Shown here: positions 45,261 through 56,460 of the stretch, piece by piece | Layout: every line of letters starts with the position of its first letter | How positions within the stretch are numbered: the stretch's first letter is position 1 | Assembly (NCBI GenBank): GCA_013399875.1 | Contig: VXAZ01001058.1 | Coordinates: 1,948,772 to 2,012,771 of the forward strand | Direction of reading: 5' to 3' | Length of the DNA stretch: 64,000 nt | DNA from: Gymnorhina tibicen | Taxonomy: Eukaryota > Chordata > Aves > Passeriformes > Artamidae | Made by a program: the position numbers and the translations under genes | Notes under the pieces: generated by a model | Seen by the model: the letters and a program-made list of their open reading frames with translations, nothing else | Databases searched by the model: none | What the model was told of the DNA's origin: nothing

Positions 45261-45395
45261 CCCTGCCTTGGAGCAGGGTGTCCCAGGAGTGCTGGGGGTC
45301 CCGTCTGCATCACCCCAGGTTGGTGCTGCTCCAGGAGCTGCTGTACGAGTGATGCACTCCGAGGGAGGCCTGCTGCTTTTAGGAGGATTTTTTAA

Positions 45396-45413
45396 ATTAT
45401 TATTATTATTATT
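45396..45413. repeat. ATT trinucleotide microsatellite
   Basis: Five to six ATT units followed by TTTTCAG; a short simple repeat. Confidence 0.9.
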
Positions 45414-45560
45414 TTTCAGATGAATAAAATGGGCTTTCACTCATAAATTATTTTTCTTGTGTGAAAAATGAGAAGGTGGCAAGTGGCCAATTTCCCCGCC
45501 TCCTGATGAGGTCATTGCCTCTTAAAGTTTATACCACGCACTGCAAGACATGGCTGGAGG
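45414..45560. other. Possible conserved noncoding block
   Basis: Compact non-repetitive piece with ATAAATTATTTTTC, GATGAGGTCATTG (CRE/nuclear-receptor half-site-like) and AGTTTATACC strings. Texture-based suggestion only. Confidence 0.22.
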
Positions 45561-48164
45561 AGCAAGAAGGCAACAAATGAGTCTCTCGGAGTGGGGGGAG
45601 CGGTGACTGCCCATCCCTGAAATGTTAGTGAGCCGTAAGTGACACCTGGGCAGACAGAGTGGGGAGGGGGCCTGGTACAGGTCTCTGGGAAAACCTCATA
45701 GGATCAGATCCGTGTGGGAGGGGAGTGCCCTGCTCATTTCCCGGTCCCTGCTGTGCTCCAGGTACAAGGCACGGCAGGATCTGGGGTGCATTGGACCCCC
45801 GGGTTGTCGTGCTTTTTGGTGGGCTGCCAGGTGGAAGGAGACTGGGCATGTGCTTTGGTGCAATGGGATCAGCAGCAGTCCTGGCATGCCTTGTCTGAGC
45901 TTGCTCTTGTGTCCATTTACTTTTCCTCGGGAATTTCCTCAGCGCTGTTTTTGCAATGGGGTTGCGAAAGTTCATGACCCAATGAAGGATCTCTCCAAGA
46001 CCTTTGTGTCCCTGGCTGAGTGGCTGCCTGGAGAAGCTGTTTTTCTTTTCCCTTGAACTCCATGCTGAGCTGTGTGTGGATTCCTGAGCTATTGTTTTCT
46101 TCTTTTCTGTCCCCCCCGCCGTCCCGTGGTGGAAGTGATACGGAAACAGGACTGCCCAGACCATGAGGTGGTCCCTGGGGCTTTCCTACACACTGCAGCC
46201 CAGGAGGGTGGGTTTGGAGGGCTGTGCCCTCCTCCCTGCAGCCTCCATTGGGGACAGTGGCCTGCATAGTCTGTGGTTTCCAGGTGCAGCATTGGCCTGG
46301 AACCACTATTTCATAGGTGCCATAATTGATTATTGAAATGTCAGAGCTTATTTGCTACCTGGTGCCTTTGCTGTGTCTCTGGTTTTGGCTGGAGCTGGCT
46401 GTACCTTCTGGGGTGGTCAGGGAGAGAACTCTTGATGTGCCTTGGTCTCTTACTGTTTCACAGCCCTGTCCTTGCTCTGCGGAGGTGGGATGGGCTGAAG
46501 AAGTGCACGTGGAAGTTGGTGAGGGGTCCTACGTGTTGCTGTGCTTTTAGGCACGAACTTAATAAAACCCAACCTGTATTAAAATTGCTCTTCCATTGCA
46601 GCTTGCCTGTTCCCCGGGGATCACTGAAGCGTCCTGTTACTCCAGCTGCTCTTGTGCTGCTGCACCCCAGCGATATCTTCTGTTCACCAATTCTTTGTCT
46701 TTTCGCTTCTCCTTAGCAGCCTCGTGGATTTTTTTTTCCCCTGTCGACACAATACAATCACTCCTTGTTAGCCTATCTTGCTCTTTCCTCTTTCAAGGAA
46801 GGGAAGGAGCAGGGGAACCAGATCTGATAATTCCAGTGAGTAGAACTGTTCCCCTGAGCCCTTTATAAAGAAATAAAAAGGCTCTCCTTCTCTCTGCTTC
46901 TCTTTGAGTACAAGCACTTTACCCTCTTGGATTCCCTGCAGGCTCCTCATACTGCTAAAATTGAAACATCAAGATGTCTGAGGCAGCAGGAATTACCATC
47001 AGTGTTTTGACACCTGGAGGTACAATTTCTATTAGCTTTTATATAAAAACAACACCAGTTTTGCCAACAGAGTTCTTGTTAAATAATGCATGAAGACCCC
47101 ACTCCTGACAGTAGGTATTTTTCTTTCACTTTCCTGGACTCTTGGATAATGGCTTAATTTTTGTGACCATTGGGGAAAACGATACACACTCTCACACATG
47201 GAAATACATATGCGGACACACACGCGCTTAACTCCCAGGCAGAGAGTCAATTACCCCACTTGCTAATTAATGTGGGGAGATAGGGGAAAGCAATTTGAGG
47301 TTGGTCTGTCGAGCAGGCTTGGATCATTGTTTTATTTTTCTGGAAGCAGCAGAACACAGCACTCCTGAGAGCTTTGATGGTAAATAAGAGTGTTTCTGTG
47401 TGATCCGAGAGGGTCTGCGTGCTCCCAGACAGAGATGAGCACAAGGGTCATCAGGAACAAAAACGGGAACACTTGTGGTGTTGCTTGGATGATGCCTGGC
47501 GTGGAGCATATGCTCTGTGCTCACTTTTGGGGGAAATGAAGTGAAACAGAAGGGCACAGCATGTGGATGTGACTGCTAATAGTGAGAATCAAAGTACAGT
47601 TTTGACATTCCTAACCTAATAAGTGGTGCTGCGTGCGAGAGCCTGCTTATTTTCCTTTTTCACCATGAGATGCTTTGACAGAGGAGTAAAGTCCCATTTT
47701 GACATTTCTGTCATTTTAACTAAAGAGAGAGATTACAGTAAATTGGATTAAGTGAAAATCTTCTTCAGATGTTTGTGGTTTGGGCTGATTTATGGATAGA
47801 TGTCATTTGAACGTCATTCTGCATTTTTTAAGCATCTGCTTGATGGTTGCTTTAATGCTGTTTCTGCAAATAGTCCACGCAGAGGAGGGAAGGCTGAGCA
47901 AGCAGCAGCACCCCGTGACAGAGCTAATGCTGGTGTGTGGCATGGGGACAGCAAAACACTGTCCTTCTCACGCTCCTGGACTCACAGTGCCAGATTCTGT
48001 AACGCGTGCTTGCTTCTCACTTGAGTTCCTGTTATTAAACTTCGTTATCTTCTCTTGAAAGTCATTTAAATAGTCTTTTTAAAGTATTTTTCCCACCCTG
48101 GAGAGAGATGGTTCAGCACACACATTCCCGATCGTGCACTTGGCAAATCTGGGGTTGCCTGTTG
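45561..48164. other. Noncoding stretch, no recognisable gene
   Basis: Overlapping long frames on both strands (179 codons - at 45625-46164, 114 codons + at 45712-46056) argue against coding. A 3' splice-site look-alike ends at 46601. 47560-47760 is AT-rich and non-repetitive, with a repeated TTTTGACATT string, and may be a CNE. Confidence 0.6.
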
Positions 48165-48229
48165 CCCCGCGAGCGGCGGTGACGTTCTTCTGGTTACGCT
48201 CACGCAGAGCCCTTCGCTCGCCGCGCCTG
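48165..48229. promoter_or_regulatory. CpG islet (11 CpG in 65 bp)
   Basis: Eleven CpG occur in 65 bases inside otherwise CpG-poor sequence, resembling the islet at 6363-6419. It is too short for a standard CpG island. The function is unknown. Confidence 0.38.
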
Positions 48230-48429
48230 TGACTTTTCCAGGAACCAAAATATTCTCCTAAGCATGTGCTGGCTCACTGACATGAGCAACGGCATGTGAA
48301 AATACTTTGTCCACGCACGGATATTTCCAAAAGATAGTGTTGAAAGTTCTTCCATTAAACTTCCAGCCTGAGACTTCTGAAATATACGTGTCCGTCGTGG
48401 CTTCCTCCAGCTAAGCTATTTAGAAGCTG

Positions 48430-48525
48430 CTGGTGCCATTTGGAAAGCTGCATAATCTCTTGTGGGTGATGATGTAATCAGCACTGTAATCAAATCTGCC
48501 AATGATGTCATTGCTGGAGCAGTCC
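48430..48525. other. Candidate enhancer-like block
   Basis: A small non-repetitive block has two GTAATCA motifs 12 bases apart (48474-48480 and 48486-48492), then TGATGTCATT, which resembles a CRE/AP-1 site. GTAATC-type cores are bound by paired-like homeodomain proteins. Inference from motifs only. Confidence 0.3.
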
Positions 48526-50639
48526 AGTGTTCCCTGGTGCGGTGATTAGCGGGATGAGATTGAAGTGTCAGTGCAGACGGCGATGGGGAAGTGGGAGGTG
48601 CCCACCCCGGGAGGTGTGGGGCAGTTGTTGGCCAGCGCTGCTCCTGGAGCTGCCTCTGCGCTGTGCCGAGCGAAGGCAGCGCGTGACTGGGGCTGGGAGC
48701 GAGGCTGTAAGAATTGCCTTCGTTCTCTCAGGGGGTTGGATGTCTTAGATTGTGTCTGTATTTATTTTTACTGCCCTGGGGTAGGGAGGCACTGCCCAGA
48801 TGTGAGTTACAGAAAGGTACCGTGGAAGCAGGGTGCATCAAATCCCAGCTTCTCGGGGTGGGTCGGCTGGTGATGCTTCCCATCTTCCCCTCCGAACGGA
48901 GCCCCGCTGGTTTGATTTGCAGGGTCTCAGCACTGCCAGAGTTTTCTCGTGCTGCTGTTGACACCAGGGCTGTGGTGTTTTGTTTTCTGCCTCTTTGCCC
49001 ACCTCAGTGCTTTGCAGCATCCTTGCAGTTAAAATACGAGATTTTGCCTTTTGCCACGTGAGCATTTTGTGCCTTGCTGGTGCCTCAAAGGGCAATTCTT
49101 AAAACATTTTCTATATTATTTTTCATTATACGATTCTTAGTAGAAGATCACACTACCGAGGGAAGATAAATTTGTAATCCTGCTTAATGGCTGATCTTAT
49201 CCAGCTGAGTAACTCTCATTGCATAAGGGACAGTGACCTGAAATCTTTTAAAACCGTCGGACAGGATGCCTTTGCCTTCTCTGCTTAGCACACATGGGTG
49301 TGATACAGACTTTAAATGGTTTAAAGTTTAACTGTTTTACTTTGAAATTTGAATACCTGCTGATAACTAACCTTTGGGTTGGTGTGCCAAAGAGAACAGT
49401 GGTGCTGCAGGGTGTGAGTGACTTTAATGTATCAGTCTGTGTGTTAAACTGCATCTCTTGCAGCCTGGTTTGCTCTTTGGGATTGCTAAACAGCATTTAC
49501 AAAGGTTACCTGGCATGAATGAGGAGGATCAAAGAGAAGAGCTTGATCACAACCCTTCTCAGGCAGGTTCATGAGAGAGGCTGAGGTGGGAGCTCTGAGG
49601 GATGGCTCTGGCACTGGGGAAGAGCTCTGCTCCATCCCTCTCCATCACACTCCCACCGCTGGATACCTGCAGAGAGGGTAGGTGGGTGAACAGGAGGGGA
49701 GGAAAAGCTGCTGCTTGTGAGCAGTGAAGAATTAAAAACATCTGCTCCAGCTGTGCGCCTCAGTGCTATTGTTTTTAACTTCTCTCAGTAAAGCCAGTGA
49801 GGAACTGGTGGTGCATTTCTTGGCAGGGATTGTCTTGCTGGAGTTGAAGAGATATTTCCCTTCCTGCTCAGCTGGCCTTTTCTCCTCCCATCCCTCTCAG
49901 GCACATAGCAGCCCCAGGTTGAGCTCAGGCGAGACATTTGGTCTCTCCATGCTGGGGAGGATGGTGGGAGGGCACTTGTCAGGTTTTTCCCCCCTCCATT
50001 CCCTGAGAAATGCTATGTTAAGTATCTTAGTGTCATGAGCTCCATCTAAAGATGTGAAGCTTATTCTGTCACCTCACCTGTCTGCTTCAGAGCTCCTTGC
50101 TGGACGAGGGCAGCTCGTGTGTGAAGCCAAAGAGCAAGGCTGGGAATTGCTGCTGCCAAACATTGTCTTCTCTTTGTGGAGAAACTCGGCTTTGTGGGTC
50201 AGACCTGGAGCGTGCACTTCCTGAAGTCCCAGTTGCTCCAAGCTGGGAGTGACCGGCACTGTCGCAGCCTCAGGCTGCTCAGCAGTTTTCTCCGAGCTGA
50301 GCAAGCATCTGAGCAGAGGGATGCCCTGCCCTCTCTGGATGCTCACCTGGGGTGGGATGTTCATAGCCCCTGCAGGTGGCTGGCCGTGCTCAGGTTTGCA
50401 GGCTGCAGAGGGAGCGGGTGCGGGTCGCCAGCTGCACTCACAGCAGCGGGGATGTGCTGGCAGCACTCCGACAGAGGGGCTCCTTCATTCACCAGGGGTG
50501 ATATCCTGGTGGCGGCGGTGGGGAAGGAAGAGGGGTTCTTTTCTCTCTGGTGTGGGTGAATCAGTGCTGTCTGTGATGGATTCTCACTGCGACAGGCTCT
50601 AAGTGGGAACTCCCAGGGGAAATTAGCCTGCAGCTTTTG
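48526..50639. other. Noncoding stretch, no recognisable gene
   Basis: No gene. 49090-49200 is AT-rich. A 3' splice-site look-alike (CCTGTCTGCTTCAG, near 50093) is followed by two different frames that both stay open for about 45-55 codons. That illustrates how stop-poor this DNA is and why open frames alone are not evidence here. Confidence 0.65.
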
Positions 50640-51125
50640 CCTTTATTAAATATTCTCCAGTGCCATCCCAAAGGACCACTTTTTAGTGCTCCGCAATGTC
50701 TCATCTGTGTTTTTAACATCACCTACGTGGAACGTGGCAATATATGGTCTATATTTACATTAAAGCCTATGTAAAAATTGTTCAAATAGTTAAGAAATGA
50801 TAGATAGCATGTTCTGTTCTTCAGGTCTGTAACATGATGGGGTCGTATACGTAGGTGTGGGAATCTCAGCTGGAGATATTGCAGATTATTAAAAAGTCCG
50901 ATAGCTTACTTAGAGTTAGGGCTTATAATGATTGATTTAGCCATTTATTCAAACACCTATTTAATGATTGATTAAGCCTTTATAAACTATTTGTGACTTT
51001 TAAAATGGGACCTGATGTATTGTAGCTCCATTAGCATCTAGCTAATAAAATAGGTTGTGGACCTGTTAACACTGATTTAGTTGACAGAAATTATATTTTA
51101 GGCCTTTCACGTGTTGAAGTATTAA
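50640..51125. other. Candidate conserved noncoding element
   Basis: About 480 bases of AT-rich, non-repetitive sequence with almost no open frames. TAATGATTGATT occurs twice, 36 bases apart (50926 and 50962), each extended to a 17-base near-identical motif ending AGCC. TGATTGAT is the classic PBX-HOX heterodimer site. There are further homeodomain cores (CATTAGCATCTAGCTAAT). This is my first choice for a developmental enhancer in the window. Confidence 0.4.
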
Positions 51126-51524
51126 GTACCTTGTTACAGATTGTTCTTGGTGTGTTTAAGGCACAGAAGTGCAATCTGCTCCCTTGCTTCTGCCCGCGGG
51201 AGCAGCTCTGACAGAGCTCCTTGCTGTGTCTCGAGCAGAGCCGTGGTGACTGTTCACGCACATCGCACCTGCCCTGGCTTCCTGCTGGAGCAGGTGGGGT
51301 CCTGCACTTCCCCCTAGGGCCCTGTCTGATCTAGGCTGAGGGAACTGAAAGTTGTAAAGGGAAGAGGGTGGTTTGCTTGGAGGCAAGGGATGCCAAACTG
51401 GAATTCCACTGAAGAGGCTGGGTTGGAGTGGGAGAGCGGGAAGGTTGCTTTGGAAGAGAAGAGGTGCAGGCTAAGCTCTGCATCCTGCTCTGTGTCCAGA
51501 AGTGTGCTGTCTGCTGAGTTTCCC
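51126..51524. other. Noncoding stretch, no recognisable gene
   Basis: Ordinary T/G-rich sequence between the AT-rich block and the CR1 copy; nothing recognised. Confidence 0.65.
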
Positions 51525-51640
51525 CAGAATCTTAGAATGGGTGGGGTTTGAAAGGACCTTAAAGATCATCTGGTTCCAGCCCCCTGCCCCCCATACCTTC
51601 CACTAGATCAGAGTGCTCAACCCCCCATCCAACCTGTCCA
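51525..51640 (-). mobile_element. CR1 LINE fragment, 3' end
   Basis: The + strand shows the reverse complement of a CR1 3' end: CAGAATCTTAGAATGG, then GAAAGGACCTTAAAGATCAT, then TTCCAGCCCCCTGCC, then CCTTCCACTAGATCAG, then GCTCAACCCCCCATCCAACC. Only about 115 bases are recognisable, and the 5' truncation is close to the 3' UTR. The subfamily differs from the copy at 21928, whose 3' UTR lacks the 'ccttaaagatcat' version. Inactive. Confidence 0.92.
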
Positions 51641-53994
51641 TACCTTTATTTAACCAAGTACCAGAACCTGGAGGTAAATTCTGTAGACAAGATTATAGAA
51701 GATGGGTTTTTTTTAATCTGACTTCTTTGTCTGCGTATAAAAGCATTTTTTTCCATGAACTGCTCAACTTTCCATTTGCTTGAGCTGTACAGAGCTGGCA
51801 GCTGGGATGAGCTGTGTAATGGGATATCTGAATCGCAGCAGGAAACCAGCTCCAGTTTAAGCAGACCTGATTTAAAAGCAAATTCACTCAAACCAGTACA
51901 AACTCCTGCTCGGGGAAATTAAAACTTCTTTATGTCCAACTGCTGGCACTCCTGCTCAGGTCAGTACCTGCTGCTGAGGGGTCCTCAAGTGGACAATGAG
52001 TAGGACCTCTCAAACACAGGTTGAGCACGGTACATCCCTGATGCTCTGCACTTCTCACGGGGCTGTGGGAAGTAGGTAAAATTTGGCAAGGGTTGACTTT
52101 TCCTCTGTCCCCGCTCCTGCCTAGTAGGTGACTTTGTGCTCGCATGGTTAAATGATCTTGGTGGCTGGTGTATGTTTGAATGGTAATGCTGTGCTGTTTC
52201 CTTGGCAGTCTGAGCTTGTAGGACTTGGAAATATTGTGGCAAGGCTGATGATGTAAATGAGCACATGGGGACGTGGGAATGGTCCTGCCCTGTGGGTGGC
52301 TGATGTAGAAACAAAACTGGGAAGCCTTTTCCAGGCTTGGGCTGGGGAGCAGGGAGGTGGTTTTGGGGAAGGCTGCAATTAATATTTCTCTTTCCATGTT
52401 GTTAAACAGTTCAGCATTCGTTCCTTTACCTCTAGCATCTGTCTGCAAGATTTGTGTGTTTGTTTGTGGAGATTTCCTACTCATCGGCAACCAGCCGTGC
52501 CGTAGGAAACGGAGGGAGAAGGGGTTGGCTCCGGTGGCCTGAGCCCATTGTTCAGCTCCCAGCCAGCTGTTGTGCAGCTGTTTGCAGCGCAGAGACCACA
52601 GTGGTTTGAACAGAGGGGGTTTCCCAGAGCTTACCCCTGTGCCAGGCAGGAGGTGACAGATGAGGGTGCCCTGTCTGCCATCCTGCCTGTGGCCCCCTCC
52701 AAGGGGGTGTGTGTGGGTGGTGTGCAGAGTGCCAGGTGCTTCTCTGGGACATTGTGATAGGATGAAGAAAATTAAGGTTTATTTACCCTGTCTAACTGCT
52801 GAAGTATTTTCTTTACTTGATTTTTCTCTGTCTGTAAAGTTTATCACTTTAACCCAGGGATAAGAAATAAGCTGTGGGGGACACTAATGAATTGCAAAAG
52901 GGGAAACAGCGAATTCCCCTTTGGGTAAGAGTTTACTGTTCAAGCCTTGACCTTGTTAAAACTTGTTAACTCAATAAAAGTTTGAGTATTTAAAGACAAG
53001 TGACTTCTTCCTGCCTTGAGGGGCATAATTAAGTCATTCCACACCCCTTAAACTGGAGCTGTGGGAGGGAGGACTAAGGAGCTGCCTATCCTGCCTGCCT
53101 AAGTCAGTCAACAACCTTCCACCTGGGTCATCTCTGTCCTGCAAGGCAGCACCCCAGAGCTGTGTGGAGCTACTGCTGGGAGGCTCTGGAAGTGCTGGGA
53201 GAGTCTGGCAGTGATTGTGTGGGAAACCTGGTATTTCCCAGCTGCTGGGAGGATGACATTGCTCCTTTTGAAGGGCAGGCAGTTCTTCCATTGGTTGAAG
53301 TTGTGGTCAAGTTTTTTGTATTAAAGCAGACTGAATTTCCTGGGTAAAGCATGCAGCAGAGCTTCATGGGCTGTGTGTGCGTGCGCTGTGTTCGTCCATA
53401 AAAATTCCTGTACAACTTAAAAACTGGGGAGTTATCCCAAATACAGAAGCTTGCTGTTTTTCCAGTTTGAAGTGGCATGTCTGTGCCTACCGAGCTGTAA
53501 TCAGTACCCACTGGTGTGAATTCTTCTGGAATTGCAGCTCCAAAGGTGGACAAATCAGGACTTTCCCATGCAAGAGAGCCCCAGGAGCACACACACACTG
53601 CCCGGCTGTGCAGAGGAGTAACCCCTGACGTGACTGCTTTACACCTGGAGTGCTGCGATTGCCTCTTGGCTATTTAAAAAGCGTTTGGCTTCATTTTTTC
53701 TTCTTTTTTTTTTTTTTTTCCCTGAACTCTTCACTTCTGTGCTGTCTTTTCCCTGGGAAGGGTGTGTTTTCCCACAGTAAGGCTCTCTGTGAGGGCAGGG
53801 TGTGTGGCTGGCAGGAGGCTGGGTGAAGTGTGAAGAGCAGGCGGGGATATTCGTGTTCCCCGGGTGGGCTCGGGGGCTTTGCAGGAGCAGCGGGAAGGGC
53901 CGTGTGCTGCGGCACAGAGCCCTCACAGGCACCACAGCTATTGTCAGTGAGCTCCACCATCGTTTAACTCCCAGTCAAGTACCAGGGCTGTTAA
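51641..53994. other. Noncoding stretch, no recognisable gene
   Basis: A 186-codon - frame (51930-52490) is open but has no domain and overlaps other - frames. A T17 run lies at 53704-53720. 52740-53030 is AT-richer. No repeat family is recognised. Confidence 0.62.
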
Positions 53995-54310
53995 ATGCAG
54001 TTGTCTCATGAGCAGCTCAACTGCCCAAGCAGAAGTCACGGAGATTTGGGGACAATAATCGTCTTAGTTATCCCTGTGTAAGCTGCCCTGTTTCAGCTTG
54101 ATACCACGGCAAACTCATTGCCTCAGCAGAGACAATTTTGGATGCCAGTCTTTTCTTGCTGTGCGTAACGAGCGTTCATCTTAGCTCAAATCTGAGGCCT
54201 TCATCACGGTTATTAGCGCAGTGCGTGGAGGTACTGGGAAGCATCCTTAAATACCTCCCAGATGGACTCTGGAAAGATTATTATGCCGTTAATTTGCTTC
54301 TATAGATCCA
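53995..54310. other. Candidate conserved noncoding block
   Basis: Non-repetitive sequence with strings such as GGGGACAATAATCGTC, CACGGTTATTAGCGCAG and AAAGATTATTATGCCG and few open frames. Texture suggests a CNE; no direct evidence. Confidence 0.28.
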
Positions 54311-54892
54311 CAAAAGCAGTATTTGACCTTGGGACTGTGGCTCTCCTATTTCCTCTGCTGGCATTCCCAGTGCTCTTGTCCAGACCAGCTTGGTTTGAGT
54401 TCCAGCTTGGCTCGGAGCTGGAGCTGCTGTGTGCCCAGGAGCTGTGCTGCCCAGATGAGGAGGATTGCTTTGGGTCAGACATTTCCCTTGTGGTTTTCTT
54501 GGTTTCTCTTACATGGCTGAAAGGTTGGATGGTGAAGAGCCCTTTGAAACCTCGGCCCCAGGACAGGTGGAGGGGGACAGGAGGTACCTGCTTGTGCCTG
54601 CACAGTGGCAGCAGCAAATTGGGCCAGTGACTCATCTTGGGAATAGCTTGACATTGCTAGCTGAGGGGGTTTATTAAGTAGTTATTAATTATTATTCCTT
54701 ATTAGCTTTGAGTTCAGCAATTGCTAAACAGGATGGACTGATAGCCCAGGGCCTGGGCATTTTGCCAGCAAACAAGGCAAAAGTCTCCCCTCCCTCCCAT
54801 GTGACGGGGCAGGGAGACCAGAATCTTCTGACCCTGTCTCGCTGGTGCTCATTGCTTCTCCCTGGAAGAGCAGACCCTTCAAGATGTCTCAC
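54311..54892. other. Noncoding stretch, no recognisable gene
   Basis: Overlapping 122-codon + and 111-codon - frames without domains. 54675-54715 is AT-rich. Nothing else recognised. Confidence 0.6.
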
Positions 54893-54986
54893 CTGCGTAG
54901 CATGAATTACAGTCACCTTTCAAGGACTCCTGCAAACTAGTCCCCAGACTCCCAGAAACCTGTAAATGACAGGCTGAAAACCACTG
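54893..54986 (-). mobile_element. hAT (Charlie-like) DNA transposon remnant, one end
   Basis: Read on the - strand, the end starts CAGTGGTTTTCAGCCTG, which matches the Charlie-type hAT terminal inverted repeat. It continues into the TCTGGGGACTAGTTTGC-like and GTCCTTGAAAGGTGAC stretches typical of these non-autonomous elements. The 8 bases outside the terminus (CTCTGAGC) resemble the hAT target-duplication consensus nTCTAGAn. I cannot find the opposite end, so this is a partial, ancient, inactive copy. Confidence 0.5.
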
Positions 54987-55509
54987 CTCTGAGCCCAGGA
55001 GAGGCAAATGACAAAGGGTCCGAGCAGGCTGCGGTTTGAGAAGTGTCCTGATCAGCAAGGCAGGACTCCTGGTCTGCTGGGGAGTGACTGACAGCTTTGG
55101 ACAGCTTGTTGTCAGCAGGACTGAGCTTGGCAGGGAAGCACTGAAATCCCGTTTGCCCACTTGCACGAGTTCAGTTATTAAACACATCAGGAATCCCCAT
55201 CTGTTTTGTAAGCCCGTCTGTAGAAACATAACCCAAAGCCTGGCTCCCGCAAAGTGCCGTTTGCCTTGGAGTGAAGCTGGAGGGAGCTGGAGCTGTGCAA
55301 GCTTTTCCTTATTTCAGGGTAACACTCCTCTGTGGGTTCAGAACAGGTTTGCTGCAGTCCAGGCCTCTTGCTGCAGTGGGCTGTGGTTTATGTACGGGCT
55401 ATTTGACAAGGGGATGGAGGAGGAGGTGGAGGTGATGTTCTTCTGCTCCCTTTCCCTCAGTGCAAATTGTCCTCGTTGTATGCAAACATTGGAATTTTTT
55501 GGTGCCTCT
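54987..55509. other. Noncoding part of the longest open frame
   Basis: The window's longest open frame (55036-55698, +, 220 codons) begins here. It starts beside a transposon remnant and runs into a CNE-like block, has no domain and no splice or promoter context. I therefore treat it as noncoding. Confidence 0.55.
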
Positions 55510-55800
55510 GGAGAGACTTTGACTTTCTGTCTAGAAGCTATTAATTACCTAGACAAGGAAAGCAGAATGTACCCAATTAATGGCTCCTACCGCTTAGACC
55601 TGTCTGTCCGACTGATGTGCTGTGAGCTAATGAGCAGCTCCTTTCGCTGGGCCGCCAGCGAGCCAGAACTTCTCATCGCCGTTCCTGGGGAGAAATGAAA
55701 GCAGCAGCGATGTGCAGGAACAAATAGCTGGAATTCAGTTATTAACCTGGGCTGAAAATTGGCTCTATCTGCCAGTAATTACCTGGAGGATGTTAGGAGG
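55510..55800. other. Candidate conserved noncoding element
   Basis: A non-repetitive block contains TAATTACCT twice (55542-55550 and 55776-55784), with CAATTAATGG, GCTAATGAGC and AGTTATTAACC between. These are homeodomain-type cores. The + frame through part of it (…YLDKESRMYPINGSY…) looks protein-like but is not recognised. An ultraconserved-style enhancer is my preferred reading; a coding exon is the alternative. Confidence 0.35.
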
Positions 55801-55979
55801 AAGGCCTAGGGGAGGGTTCAGAGCTGGTGTTTGACAGACCATCGCAAGGGACCGAGGTAGCGTTACTTCAGTTCCCATCCGGAGTCTGGGGCGCAGGGGT
55901 GTGCTGGGTACGTGTAGCAAGTGCAGTGAAAACCAGGAGTGAAATGGGTTAGTTTAAAACAGCTCTGCTCCCAAAAGAC
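55801..55979. other. Noncoding linker
   Basis: Nothing recognised between the two CNE-like blocks. Confidence 0.6.
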
Positions 55980-56460
55980 TCCGTCCTTTAGTGATATTTT
56001 ATGGCACAGCTGCATAGCATCTCATATATTTTTGAGTACCTTGGTTTACAGGTCATTTAATTTATTTTCAGGCTTCGTTTCGGTTCCCTAGGGTAATTTT
56101 GTTCCTTTGCACGTGTCTTCCTAGGGAGGCATTAAATTGTGCAGTTTGTCATAGTAGTTCAGCTTTTATGCTGGCAGTTGGTGCTCTTCAAAGATCCTCG
56201 TGTGAAGTTTAGACTCCTGAATCATTAGAGGATCATGAAAGAAAAGGAATAATTTAGAAGGCAAAGATGTTTTGTCGCCTTTGAAAATTGGGAACGTGCG
56301 AAAGGAGAAAATGTTTAGCGGTACAATATGCCTCAAAGAACTTATCTTAGGAACTCCAGAAAATGAATTTCCCTTCTTTATTCAGGATGTAAATAACCGA
56401 AAATGTCACTCCTGAGCTGAGTAATTTGTTCAACAAAAGGATCTGGAGGAGATGACTCCC
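55980..56460. other. Candidate conserved noncoding element
   Basis: About 480 bases of AT-rich, non-repetitive DNA without a 60-codon frame on either strand, which is unusual in this stop-poor window. Strings include TCATTTAATTTATTTTC, GGCATTAAATTG and CTGAATCATTAGAGG. A good enhancer candidate on texture. Confidence 0.33.

Noticed and set aside
44865..45440. 191-codon - strand frame
   Set aside because: Its proline/threonine-rich part is simply the C-rich complement of the G-quadruplex segment; low complexity.
50093..50270. Exon after the CTGTCTGCTTCAG acceptor
   Set aside because: Two different frames remain open for 45-55 codons and both look protein-like, showing the openness is compositional; no donor.
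51930..52490. 186-codon - strand frame
   Set aside because: Overlapping - frames in other registers, no recognisable motif.
55036..55698. Longest open frame (220 codons, +) as a gene
   Set aside because: No domain, signal peptide, promoter or splice context. It begins beside a hAT remnant and ends in a CNE-like block. Stop-poor DNA makes long frames common in this window.
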